In this document: positions 48,283 to 60,155 of the stretch, piece after piece | Numbering within the stretch: position 1 is the first letter of the stretch | Layout: the number at the start of each line of letters is the position of its first letter | DNA from: Polytrichum commune | Taxonomy: Eukaryota; Streptophyta; Polytrichopsida; Polytrichales; Polytrichaceae | Assembly (NCBI GenBank): GCA_950295325.1 | Contig: OX485806.1 | Coordinates: 19,468,001-19,532,000, forward strand | Length of the DNA stretch: 64,000 bases | Direction of reading: 5' to 3' | Made by a program: the position numbers and the translations under genes | Notes under the pieces: model-generated | What the model was told of the DNA's origin: nothing | Seen by the model: the letters and a program-made list of their open reading frames with translations, nothing else | The model's database searches: none

Positions 48283-51200
48283 TCAAAATTCATTGGAGTG
48301 GCCATACGTGCTGCTATTCATGCTGCCACCGTTCTGATGTCTAGGAGGCGCAAACAAGTCGCCCAACATCTGCTCCACCTGTTCGGGTGTGTACTTTACA
48401 TACTTGTTCGCGTTGTGAAGGTGACCTTCTAACAATGGCCCAAAGTTTTGAAGGTAGCTTCTATAAGCCGAAACCAGAGTTTGTGTAACCGCTGCAAGTG
48501 TCCCGTCCCTCAAATCTTCTTCGGGTATCACCCATTTCGACTGTGTCTGAATCGCCTCGTCAAAGGCCGCAGTAAATGCTCGAATTCTTTGTCGCACCAG
48601 TTCGCGTGCCGCTGTCCTACCCCCTGAAGACCCCTGGAGTCCTTCCCGGCTGAGATGGGTGAGCACACGTTGCCAGCCTTCTCTTTGGTACTTGAGAGCA
48701 TTTTGTTCCACCTGAAGAATATCACAGAACTGTTAGTCACAACCAGCTTCACTCATAGACAAGCATTGGGTTTTGAAATTTCAAAAATATGGTAGAGGAA
48801 GAGCTCCAACTAAAGTATTACATGGCAATCTTCCATTGTTCAACTAGCAAGTTTCCACCAATGAAGGACGTTGACAACTGAAGTCATATAGAGAGGACAT
48901 ATTTTGAATGAAAGGGAGTACACTGAGCAACCCTATATTCTAACACATAACTAGACCCTTCACACATGAAGAGTGCAAGGTTGTGGACAGAGTGTGCTCC
49001 TTGTGACCGAATAGCATCATACCAATCATAAATCAGACTTTATCCTTCATTTCTAATTTAGGCAGATTTGAGATCATCACCTTCCGACCCATATCGGAGA
49101 TCCACTTGTCATCCACCAACGGGAGTAGGTCACTTTTCTTGACTCGGTTGCGAATATAGTACATATTATTCATCACGAAGATGTGACGCATGGCAGGTTC
49201 TTGAAACTCCTTAGCACGAGCCTCCACCTTGCCTTCAAGGGCTTGAAGGAACAGCAGAATGCCTTGAGCAAGTGTTCTCTCCTGTCCCTCACCGCCACGC
49301 CAGCTATGTTCAATCCTCAATATCTTATTTATGGCTTTTGGAAACTCACGAACCAGATATTTCAAAAAGTTCACAACGTAGCTGCAGAGTTTCATAACAC
49401 TCGCATCTGAGCAAGGAGGTTCCTTTTGCTCCTCCACCCAAACCTTGATATCCCAGAATGTCTTCAAGGCTCCATTGACAACCTATATCACACAAGAGAA
49501 TGTCAGGCTCCTGAAGCTTCAATTCAGTGAAGGTCATGGTAAGATTTGGATAAATACCTTAAGAATCACTTTTGGAAGGAAGATAATTGGTGGCAAATTT
49601 GCTAAGGTTTTCCTAGTTAAAACCTTATGGCAATGTACACAGCCCTCATCAAGTCCCTGGGACAGGAGTTTGAAGGTTCCATCCCATATGATCCACACAA
49701 CACGCAATGTAAAGAGCTTCTGAGATAGTGCCCTTCTTACATGAAAGCACACCAATGACTAGTTAAATAAGTCCCACACTTGTTCATTTCTGAAGCAAGT
49801 ATACCCCTGTGCTCCATTAGCTGGGTCATCTCTTTAAAACCTCATAAAAAACTTGGGTTGCATACTGTAAGGGAATTCCTAGGATGTAATCAAGATGCAT
49901 GTGATCATTACTCACGAGAAGCAAGGATAGAATGAAGTCTCACATAATTGTCTACCTACAATAATATGAGGGAAGGCACACCTGTTTCAGAAGTTCTCGA
50001 TATCGTGAGCGGATCTCATGACAAGCTTGTCCATCAAACACTTGTATAACACTATGTTCACATTTCTCCATGCTTTCAAACATATCAAGCAACTTGCATA
50101 ACTTTTCAGGAGACCGTGAACTCTTTGAAACGCTCTCCCCAAAGTGCATAAAAGGGGTGATTCCTTGCTGAGCCATTTTACTTAAGCACTCCACCCACAC
50201 TGGTTGGCCCAGGTCCTTGAATACTTGACGTGCAAGGCGTCTTTCACCAGCATACAAAACCTTCACAACAACCTCAAGTTGTTGGGTCCATAGCTGAATC
50301 ATGTGTTGAAGGTCATCCCATGAAATCTGATTAACTAACTCTGGAGTAGAGTTTTGCAAGTAACCAATATCCATATTCTGCAATTGCAACAAAACCTGAG
50401 TTATTTCACACAAAAGCATGTACCTCTCAAACTCAATTTGGTGAGATCAGTATGAGTAATAAATCACCCTCCTATACATCCTTAAGAGCCTCCTATCAAT
50501 GCAAGATGCTTGTACAAGAGCATCTACACTATGTAAGGTGGAAGGATTTAGATAAATCTACTAAAGCAAGAGCACAAAGCACTACACTAAATGTTGTATT
50601 TAGTGTCACCAATTCTATTTGTCTTGCTCAATACTAATTGTAAACCGCCCATGTGGTGTCACCAACACTAAATGTAAACCTAATATTATATGTAATTATA
50701 TTGCAAAAAAAGAATTTGGGCATCGTAGATTTACAATGTTGCAGTTATTGTCACTTACTAAGTGATGTTTCATCCAAATTTCATTTCATTCGTGACACTG
50801 TTTCTTTACAGAAACGTTAGGATGCAAAATATACCAAACTTTGTTTCAATAATTGGCACTTAGATGAACTAAAAGTAAGTTGAGATGACAGTATTTGTAA
50901 ACTGATTCATAAGATGTGTCATTAGAAAAGTTACAACAGTGAAATGAAATACCATATGGCGCTAAATACAATATTTAGTGTGGAGCTTTGACCACCAGCA
51001 AAACAAATTACAGCCATAAAGAGAACGACGGGGTGTCCCAAGAGGTAAGAACTCACCTGCAAACTTAAGTTACACTGAGCATTTCGGGTTTCTTGGTATG
51101 CATCTACACATCTTTGATACTGATCAGTGCCAGCCAGTTTTGCCACAATGGCTTGCAACCTTTGCAAAACCTCAGGTGAATAAATGACGAAGGACTCCAA

Positions 51201-52631
51201 CTCAGAAGAAGTTGATGAGCCGTCTTCTACTTGAGGAGCCAAGTATTCCGGTAGTTGAACCGGCCGACTTTCCTCTACCAAAAGACGCCTAAACTCTTTC
51301 TCCAGCTTACCTAGTGCAATTTCTAGCAACCCACCATCAAGCTCCGCTGATCCTCCTGCAAGGCTTTTAAAACTTCTCTCAGTTCCTTCCAATGCGGCAT
51401 AAATGTGCTCAAACATAGAAAAATATGGTGCACGAAACAACTTCAGTAAAGAAAGTGGCACTAATCCAGAAGATTCGGAAGCGCCTTGCGCCCAAGCTCA
51501 TAAAGACATACATGCCTTCTGCTCTCTCTCTAGCCTGTCCTCTTATCAAAGACTGAATCAAGTGGGCCCTTGAACCAATCTTTGTTGTAAACTGCTTCAA
51601 GATTGATCTAAACATTAGAGTTCTCCTCTAATTCAGCATGGCTTTTGGTCGGGAGTTGGTTGTTGCCTACAACACCTGCCATGTTGGGTGAGTTTTCGGT
51701 GCATCGTGGAGGTTTCAACAAAGAACAATCCATATCGGTTCATTTGAGGGCGAAACTCATTTTGGCATGCCCAGAGGTGCTAAAATGCGTTTAGCCCTCA
51801 ATGAACCGAAATAGGTTGGTCTTCATTCAAATTCGAACACTACCTCCGAGCATACACACACAGCTGGAAAGAAAGTATTGGCATTGTGTTTAAAACAGCC
51901 AATGAGATATTATACGGAACCAACTCCAGATGGAAAGTCCCATCTTATCGAAGGATAACTATATTGAGTGAGGTATTTTCGAGCTGTTTCACGAGGAAGT
52001 CTCTTCCTACCCAATAAACTATGCTAGCAGAATTTCTACTAAAATGGCTTAAAACCTACATGTCATCAGCATGAAGCTTTCTTTCGCTTTAGCAGCAACA
52101 AATACCTGTCTGCTGAGCCTTCAGAGTTGCGAGAGACTCATTCAGTCGTCGTATGCGATAGGAATCCGTGGAAGCTGTCTCCCCAAGAAACTGCATTGCT
52201 TCTTGCAACCACCTAACAGCAACGGCTGAATTATGCTTAAGATAATCTAGCGCTTCCTCCAGCTGCATTAATGCTGCCACGTAGCCATCGAAATCCTGCC
52301 TGGGATCTCGCGTCAGCCTTACTCTAAGTTTGTGTATAACATCAAAAGTCTGGAGAACCGACGTAGCTGGCTCTAGCGTTTTATCGATCCTTTGAGACAG
52401 CTCCTCCACAGCCTTCGACTGCACTTGCAGCGGTTCCAATGCTCGCCTAACTGGAGACAGCCGGTCTTGAAAATCCTGCAGTCGTTTGTCCGACTCAAGA
52501 AGTGATTGACTCAAGGCACGGGACTTCTCTAAAGATTTACTTAGTTGATTCCGCGCAGCCAGAAGCTGCGCAAAAGTATCGGACCGCTGCTCCGGTGGAC
52601 GGGAGGATAACCCCGCACGCTCGGCACCCAT
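48283..52631 (-). CDS. EXO70: exocyst complex subunit EXO70
   Basis: Five exons: 52631-52106, 51385-51057, 50377-49982, 49482-49081, 48711-48283; 2082 nt, 693 aa, all phases close. The N-terminal coiled region includes LLAARNQLSKSLEKSRAL, FDVIHKLRVRL and a Y(V/L)xxLxxLEEAL block. LDGGLLEIALGKLEKEFRRL and SPEVLQRLQAIVAKLAG follow. The C-terminal Exo70 domain covers about residues 290-690, with VFKDLGQPVW, ITPFMHFGESVS, KLCKLLDMFESM, MNNMYYIRNRV, REGWQRVLTHLSREG, LVRQRIRAFTAAFDEA, NKYVKYTPEQVEQMLGDLF. EXO70 binds phosphoinositides and tethers secretory vesicles to the plasma membrane. The long N-terminus resembles the non-B, non-H plant classes, but the subfamily is not settled. Acceptor of exon 2 (GGAAG/GA) is weak but is the only one that keeps frame. 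Introns 1 and 2 carry MITEs. Confidence 0.93.
50585..50980. mobile_element. family E MITE in EXO70 intron 2
   Basis: 396 bp homologous to 16115-16474. Left end CACTAAATGTTGTATTTAG and inverse right end CACTAAATATTGTATTTAG form the terminal inverted repeat. TA precedes the left end; the right flank is TG. No ORF. Confidence 0.8.
51698..51858. mobile_element. family L MITE in EXO70 intron 1
   Basis: Relative of the E2F intron 12 element: GGTGCATCGTGGAGG at the left, CACTACCTCCGAGCATACAC at the right, and the shared interior GGCATGCCCAGAGGTGCTAAAATG. Confidence 0.65.
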
Positions 52632-52639
52632 ACTTGTCT

Positions 52640-54394
52640 TCTTTTATACCATAAAAGCAACCTCCTCGCTCACGGTGCTGTGCATAACAAAGCTCGCATT
52701 CTCCTCGTTGTCCAACCGGCAAACTCCTACGATTGTGTGCATTTCAGTCGTCCAAAACTCCCTCAAAAATACTCTTCCTCATGTCTCCAACCTGTCATTG
52801 GCACTCATCTCCATATCCTGTTTTGCTGCCGTTTGCTGTCAGTAGCCTGTAATTCTAGACGACAAGCTAACTTTCACAGTACAGCATTGCGGGACTCGGA
52901 TAGGCCAACAGAAAGCAGCACATGGAAGTATCAACTGACTTGGCCACTCTGCCAAACTACCTTCGAGGCTCCATCATCTGTGAGGAGATCAGAATATGAT
53001 GGATGTAGCTCTCGTGTAGGATGAACTGGCGGCACAGGGGAAGGAGGTTCAACTATTTGCACAAGAGCAACGAGGAAAATAAACCTGAGGTTTCTCCAGA
53101 CACTCAGCTTACTTGATGTGCAATATCTTGAAGAGTTTTGAAGGCATTAGGGTTACAAGTCGTCATAGTAAGAATTTGAGAAACTTCTTCCTCTTGGTTG
53201 CGACACGAAATCTCGACAGACACAACTTTGGTCACGAATCTCGCCTAATAAGCCCTTGCCCTAACCCCGCTGAGTCGGAAACAGTTTAAAATGAAAATGG
53301 CAGCTCTATCTTGATCGAAACTATTATTGCACAAAGAAACCTCCGTAAGGTAACCACCACCAACAAATTGAACTTCGTTTGCAACACCTGCCCCAATGGA
53401 CACATCACCTCGTTGCGTAGCTTTGCTGAGGTTTCGGCTTCGGCTTCAACCTGCGTTCTAATAACGCAAACACAAATGCAGCAACATCGTCCAGGGCGGG
53501 CGCTCCGCTCAACAGCAGGATGCCAAGCTCGAAACCTGCCTTTCCTTTCCAGATCTAATTCCACATGTCAGGCAGCACCTCCCAGAAACAGGGGAGGCGG
53601 TAAGGTCGTAACTACAAATAACACGAGAAATAACACGTCCGCAGAAATAGATCATCGTCTGCAGAAATAAAACGAGACCACGTAGGAAGAAGCCGCCGGG
53701 AACAACTTCACAAGCTACCTAACACACCAGACTTAAGAAATCAAAACACTCACTCCAACAGGACTTGGCCACTTCCGCACACCACTGACCACTCCTAATT
53801 CATTCCTACCGCAAACCTCGCACCAACGTTATTATTAAGCTCGCACAAACTTCACACTCAGCTCAAGCTTACCAGCTTAATAGTTGCCTACGTTGCAATG
53901 GTACACCAACAGAGTGAGACAAAACAGACAACTCGGTTCGCAACTTCGCAGACCGAGCCTCAGGCGAGATAAGCTAAAATGAGCATAGTTCTCCCCGACA
54001 ACAGCGCTACCTGCTGCAACTTGCAGACTCCGAGTGGGCACATATTACGCAATAAGTTATTAACCGGCGGCAGAATTGATCGAGCCTCGACTACAAACAC
54101 GCCCAACACACAAACTAACCTACAGGACGACTTAAACAACTTCCTGCTTCGCAAATTTTATGATCAAATCCTCTCTAAATAATAACCGCAGCCGCGGCAC
54201 GTAGTTAACAGCCTCCATACAATTACATCAAAATTTCATGCGCTCTCTCAAACAGGAGGTGTCTTCGTGATTAGTTCGGTGGAGAATGATCCTCGAGGAG
54301 CTTCGAAGCGCGAAAAACTACACCGAGCGAGCATCGAACGCACTAAAAACTAACAAGTTCTCACCGAAAGAAGGGCGGCTGAATAAAATATTGA
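52640..54394. other. EXO70 5' flank, no other gene
   Basis: Short ORFs on both strands lack domains or exon structure. Base composition is less AT-rich than the flanks, but nothing is recognisable. Confidence 0.4.
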
Positions 54395-54870
54395 GCGCGT
54401 TGATCAGGGAGCCTCTGGATGGTGTATTCTGTACATCTGGACTCAACACATCCATCTGGGTCAATCCATCCACACGTATTCATTCATGTGATTGACGAAT
54501 GGGGGTATTGGGCGCGTAAAGCAGCCTCTCGATGACGTACTACGTTCATCCGAACGCAACAGTTCGATCCACCCAAAACCATCCACACACATTCATCCAT
54601 GCTATTGAGAAATGGGTGCGCTTAAGAACCTCTGGATGATGTGCCCCGCTCATCCATGTGCAACACATCCATCATGCTAATTCATCCACGTTTCTTCATC
54701 CACCCATGTGTTTCACTCATCTGTATGATTCATCCCCGTGAGCCTCATTAGCAATGGGCACGTTCAGGAACCCCCTCTGGATGTACCATGCTCATCCATC
54801 CGCAACACATCCACCTGTATTACTCATCCATCCCTGCGAGGTCTGGGGATGAGAGTTAATTAACCCCTGG
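54395..54870. repeat. degenerate tandem repeat, about 105-140 bp unit
   Basis: Units opening with GCGCGTT...AGCCTCTGGATGRTGT and rich in CATCCATCC start at 54395, 54512, 54618 and 54758. A lone relative lies near 55215. The short ORF at 54286-54495 runs through it and is not credible. Confidence 0.65.
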
Positions 54871-55289
54871 GTGTGCTTCTTTCATCCATTGTATTGGGTT
54901 GATTAATTAAGACACATTCATTCCCTTTGAGGCACACCCTTTGATGAAGAGTGGTAGAAGCATAAGTTACGGAATCTTAGGCCGAAGCATCCAATTCCGG
55001 CACCTATGTTTTTGTTCCCAAACGCTAGGCAGCTAGGAATGATTATGTCAACCTTTGCGCGTATTTTCAAAGAGTTAGGTGTGGTGCGTGTGATTGGTTT
55101 GGCACACAAAGCATATAATTAATAATGCTCGAGGTTTGAAGCGCGAAACCGACTGTTGAAGTTGTTGCAAAAACGCATTAAAATAAGTTGTAGCCAAAGG
55201 ACGGTAGAATGGACGCGTTTAATGAACCTCTAGACGTACTCCTTACACCCACCTGCACCAAAATCCATCCATATTATCCATTCATATAC

Positions 55290-55332
55290 ATAAATAGAGA
55301 GAGAGACATATATATATAGAGAGAGAGAGAGT
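55290..55332. repeat. GA/TA microsatellite
   Basis: Runs of GA, TA and GA again, just upstream of a family A element. Confidence 0.7.
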
Positions 55333-55375
55333 CATCCATGTGAGGTCGGCGCAAGAATGGCAACACCATATTTAA

Positions 55376-56010
55376 GGGCCATGAGACTGAGAACCCGTGA
55401 CCATTAGACTGCAAGCACTCTCATTGGTGGAAAAGGCAGAGCCGGTCCAAGTTCGCTTCACACTGCCCTTGAGGGACCAACGGAGTATGTGAATGCAAGA
55501 TGGATGTAAAGTCTACAAGGATTCCTACCTGGCATTGAATGACCATTACACTTCAAGCACTCTCATTGGTGGAAAAGGCAGAGCCAGTCCAAGTTCGCTT
55601 CACACTGCCCTTGAGGGACCAACGGAGTATGTGAATGCAAGATGGATGTAAAGTCTACATGGGTTCCTACATGGCATTGAATGGATCAAGTTTCGTGGTC
55701 ACTTGGATTGTTTTTAAAAACCGCCTCTTGGAGGTAGGGCTACCACAAAACCATTGAGAGACCGTGACACTCCAAATGCTCACAACCATTGGTTTATTTT
55801 ATTTTATCATGTGTGAGAACCCGCACGGATAGAAAATCATTGAAGTAGCATGTGGTCGAGGGCCCAGTCACATATGGCTTCACACTACGCTTGAGGGTTT
55901 GTGACCATAGTACATGATTTTGGAGGTGTCTTGGGACGGTCTTTGGACGCTTCCTTGTGGGCTCTCACAATTTCATGGTCACGGCTCTTGGCTCGTGTGT
56001 GAAGTGGCCA
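55376..56010. mobile_element. family A element with internal 142-bp duplication
   Basis: Flanked by TAA (55373-55375 and 56011-56013). The left end has lost ACTTCACAC from the usual GGGCCACTTCACAC. A 142-bp segment (starting GACCATTA at 55399 and again at 55541) is tandemly duplicated, so the element is 635 bp instead of about 499. Confidence 0.8.
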
Positions 56011-56139
56011 TAAGGTGCCCATACCAGATTGACAGAATGATTAACATGAACTACAAAAACTACGACACCATGAAACTAAAGTACTACATCTTGAACCTAA
56101 ACAAACCACAAGGACCATCTTCCGATAGGAAGGGACTAA

Positions 56140-56627
56140 GGCCATTTCACATGGGCCCCAAGTCCTAAGTCCCAAGTCACTTGAGGTCAATCCATGCAAT
56201 CTCAATTGTCGATAAGAAGTCTATGGGCGATGAAAGCAGCTTCTGGCTTCTGGTGAGGCCACGTTGCATGTGCATTCTCGACCGTCGGATTTGACCGATG
56301 TAAGATCTCCACCGTTCATGCCACCACTCATCCACTGCGTTGAGAGCATGGAAGTTGGGACTTACCACTTCACACAGGGTCCCAAGTCCAAAGTCCCAAC
56401 TATGACATGGATGCCTACATGGCAACACTTTTTGGAGGCGAGGATTGGGACTTGTGTTGCGAGTTGGGTCGAGCAAAAAGCTAGACCCAACTCTCAACCC
56501 AAGTCCAGTGAACATTTTTGCAAAAGATAATTAAGATTCGATTTTAATAATATTCAACCATATTTTAGTGACTACTTGAGGCTCACAAGTTGGGACTTGG
56601 GACTTGGGACCCTGTGTGAACCAGCCC
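56140..56627. mobile_element. family C inverted-repeat element (PIF/Harbinger-like)
   Basis: 488 bp flanked by TAA (56137-56139 and 56628-56630). Left end GGCCATTTCACATGGGCCCC with AAGTCCTAAGTCCCAAGTC; inverse right end GGGCTGGTTCACACAGGGTC with CCAAGTCCCAAGTCCCAA. An extra copy of the terminal motif (CCACTTCACACAGGGTCCC) lies inside at about 56366-56384, suggesting an older nested end. No transposase. Confidence 0.75.
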
Positions 56628-56630
56628 TAA

Positions 56631-59024
56631 CCCATATATTGCATTTTGGGCAACCATAACCAATATAGGGTGAAGGGGCTCCTTTATATTCACGTCAGCA
56701 ATACATACACTAGCATTGTAATAATTCATCACTCAAATATGGGTGTTTGATTAATGGATAAATAATGACAACTTAAAGTTGACACAAAATTTACATAAGT
56801 ACAATATTATGTAAAGAGTATGTTGTGAACTTACTTTTAGCATGCCCACACTAGAACCACACAATTGGCCCACATCAATGGGAAAATCTTCCATCTTGAT
56901 AGGAGTTTTCTCTTGTATGCAATGAAATGAATGGGTGAAATTGCAGTACTTACATCTAGTGAGATTGTTGTGAGTGGGTCGAAGAAACCCGCAAATAAAG
57001 AAAGAACTTTCATGATAGCAGTAAATTTTGGAAAGAGATGGGACTTTCCCTATCAAGAGGGACTTCTCTTGTTACTGAAGTGAGCACCGACTTGCCCTAG
57101 TGTGGGCATGGTATCAAGGTAGTCAACTCTTATTCGATTAATTTTCCTATTATGACACCTTTTATTTGAGCAGTATGTGATTAGGTGTGGCCCGAAGAAC
57201 GTATACCAAAAAGACATGTGTTTGAAAAAAAAACAGCTAAAAAATATCATAACTATTTTAGGTTCATAGGTCAACATAGCTAGGACTATTTAGTGAACAT
57301 GAGACTATTCACTTTGATATTGAATAATATATTTCTATGAGCTCCAAAAACTATGAGGAAAGTAATAGCCTCTACAACAACCTCAATTTGGATCCATTAA
57401 CTATCTTGTACTAATTGCGTGTTTCGTACTCTAGGAGGAGTGGGCTAGTCGGAAATAAAGTAACCGTTCAAGTCCCATCTACCTCAACATTGGGAGCCAA
57501 TGTCCATGGATATTTTTGGGCATCATTGGTCAAAACCCTAGTTTTCAAGTTCAACCAGTTAACGTGTTGTGATCTTTGTTAATGTTAGATAGATTCCTCG
57601 AACCCCTCTAAAATTATTCATGGAGCCGTGAACTTCAGCCGGTTATTTCTCAGACTTGGGCATGGATCACACCAAACTTTCCATCTCGTTCCAGCCGTGA
57701 CATTGCTGGAGACTATGTTGAAGAAAAAAAATGTTGGCCCACCACTTTTCACATTATTACAGCTGGAGATGTTGACAGAGGGTCCCAGAAGTGGCCAGTG
57801 CGATCGACCCCTCAACCGGTCCATACAACCAGTCCATACGTAACTAATGGTCGGTTCTCCCCATGGCCTTGTTCTGTGCCTTGTAAACTTATTATTAGGT
57901 GGCGGGAGAGGCTGCCTTTCCATAGGCGAATCACAAAATGGCAGTGCCCTTGGATGGATGGATGCCTATCCAGTTATGGATGACATCCGTCACTGATGGG
58001 ATGAAACATGGGCCCAGGACGACCGTAGTCCTCGCGACGACCATGTCGGCGCGTCTTGTCAAATCCTGACACCTGGCAACCCCAACCCAATCCAGTCTGC
58101 GCCATCGACCTACCTCGCTGGACACATGCTGTCTCACGTGTGGGCTCCACTTGCTCGCCAGGTGGGCCCATCCTTACTCGTAAAGACCCTGGCCGAATTG
58201 CCCTTTATACTCTGCGGTACCTTTACTGTGCGCAATGTACCCCACATATTGTATTTCCAAGGGCATTATGTTTATAGGCAAGGGCATTCCGTTTCTCCAA
58301 CCAATCAGAGTCGTTGAAATTCATCCTTGGGCTTTTACGTTTGGTAATTCATTTTGATGAGTGCATTATGAGGAATCCATACATCTTATATGGTCAGTTG
58401 TCGCCTTGAACGGTGTTCTTATTCCCCATGATGCACTCCCCCTGATGCATTACCTATTATGCCAGTGCTATAGCTTACTTATTGTACGTGCTCCTTCATC
58501 TCCTGGAGGTAACTTGAGTTCTTGGAGGCAATCGAAGATTTGAACATAAGGTAGACATGTGTGTCATTTGGATACTTTTCTCTCCACACCCCACTTCTCA
58601 TAGGACATGAAACACACCATCAATGCAAGATGATCAACGATTCCAAAGCACACGCTAACCTCTGTAATGTCACCCTCCATAATGCCACTCCCTCACTTAT
58701 ATCCTGAAACCTTGGTGAATGGATGTGCCCGATTTAAATCTCCACCCTCGTTGTCACATTTCCCTTCCATATATCACACATTTTGACATGAGAAATAATC
58801 CACCCAAGAATGTAAACCGCATGCACGCTTGCATCATGTTGTCATCATTGCAGTGTTGGCTTTGTGTTATTCCATAATGTCACATGCTACACTAGTAATC
58901 TATTAGCATGCATCCATGTTAACACTACATGCATCCTCAATGTCACGTGCACTTTGGTTGCCACATACATGATATTAGGGAGGTTTGAGTGTATCTTCAT
59001 AGCCATTTGCCTCACAATTTTCAA
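56631..59024. other. intergenic, no gene
   Basis: Short ORFs only, no domain. No repeat boundaries resolved. Confidence 0.4.
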
Positions 59025-59245
59025 ACTCGTATGAATATCTCACTCAATATTAAAGTGAAGATTCTCATGCTCACTAAGTGGTCATTTAGATTTTCCTCCC
59101 CCAATCATGTTGACTACAAAACATGGAATGGTTAGCATATTTTGAGCACGTGGTCCAACTTCTTTTAATTAACACATGCTTTTTTGGTGTACATTCTTAG
59201 AGTCCACACCTCCACCACACGCCACTCACATATAGGTGTCCATAT
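59025..59245. repeat. dispersed repeat G, copy 3
   Basis: Aligns with 40085-40295 across about 210 bp, sharing the closing CACTCACATATAGGTG. Confidence 0.55.
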
Positions 59246-59352
59246 TCTTGTTACAGTGGAATAAGGCCAATTAGGTAGTCTATGGTCAACAACTGGCTAG
59301 GCTAGAATGATAGGTGTCACGTGACAATGATACTACATTGATTAACCCAATG

Positions 59353-59475
59353 AATATGTTACTATTTGGAGTTACGCAATGCCTAGAATGTCTTACTCAT
59401 GGGTTCAATTTTTACTAAGGAAAGTTCAATAGGTTGTTTGGACATTACAAACCATAAATGACTTTGCTTGGTAAA
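59353..59475. mobile_element. element J, copy 2 (degenerate)
   Basis: Matches the reverse complement of 47322-47464 (TATTTGGAGTTACG, ATGTCTTACTC, AGTTCAATAGGTTGTTTGG). The far arm is eroded. Confidence 0.6.
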
Positions 59476-59851
59476 AATGAACATTCTCATTAAATACTTA
59501 TAGCATTACATAACTATGAATAGCAACATGCACTAATTGAACAATCAATGGAGCATGCCAATCAAATATAAAAAACACATAACACTCCTAAACATGTTGA
59601 ATGTGTTGTGGATAACTATATATGTGTGAGGGGGGATGAGTTATTATGTTGAATCTATTTATTCTTTCATCAAGACTTGATGATAAGGAATGGGGGACAT
59701 TATCCCTCCCCTTACGAGCTTTTCGGGGGAGGTAGATATAGGCAAGGGCAACCCCCATAAAGAAATTGAGATTTCTTGGACCCGACCGAAAATTGTTGCC
59801 CGCCCCGCCCGACTTTGAAAACACCATTGCCCTTGCATTCTTGAAGGCCAC

Positions 59852-60155
59852 TTATCCACAAATCCCATATTGAGTGCACTTCACCTTCAAGGTCCAAAAT
59901 CCAATATATATGTTCACTTTCATTGAGTAAATGAGCAATTGACTGGAAATTCATTTTTGAATTGAAACCCTCAATAAAGCATGTAATTATCTTGGAAGTC
60001 AGAAATATTACAAAACCCTCATTAGCATGGAGGTTATAATTTGTGTGACTCACCATTGAAAGGGTTTTTGTCATTCTAAAGCTAAACTAAAATCAACGCT
60101 CTATTTATAGTATAGTGTATTTTATAATATTATAGTTAATACCTTCTACTTTCAC
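59852..60155. repeat. dispersed repeat F, copy 2
   Basis: Aligns with 3484-3779 over about 300 bp. Here no family A fragment follows it. Confidence 0.6.

Noticed and set aside
53311-53670. Plus-strand 119-codon ORF upstream of EXO70
   Set aside because: No domain, no neighbouring exons in phase and ordinary composition; treated as chance.
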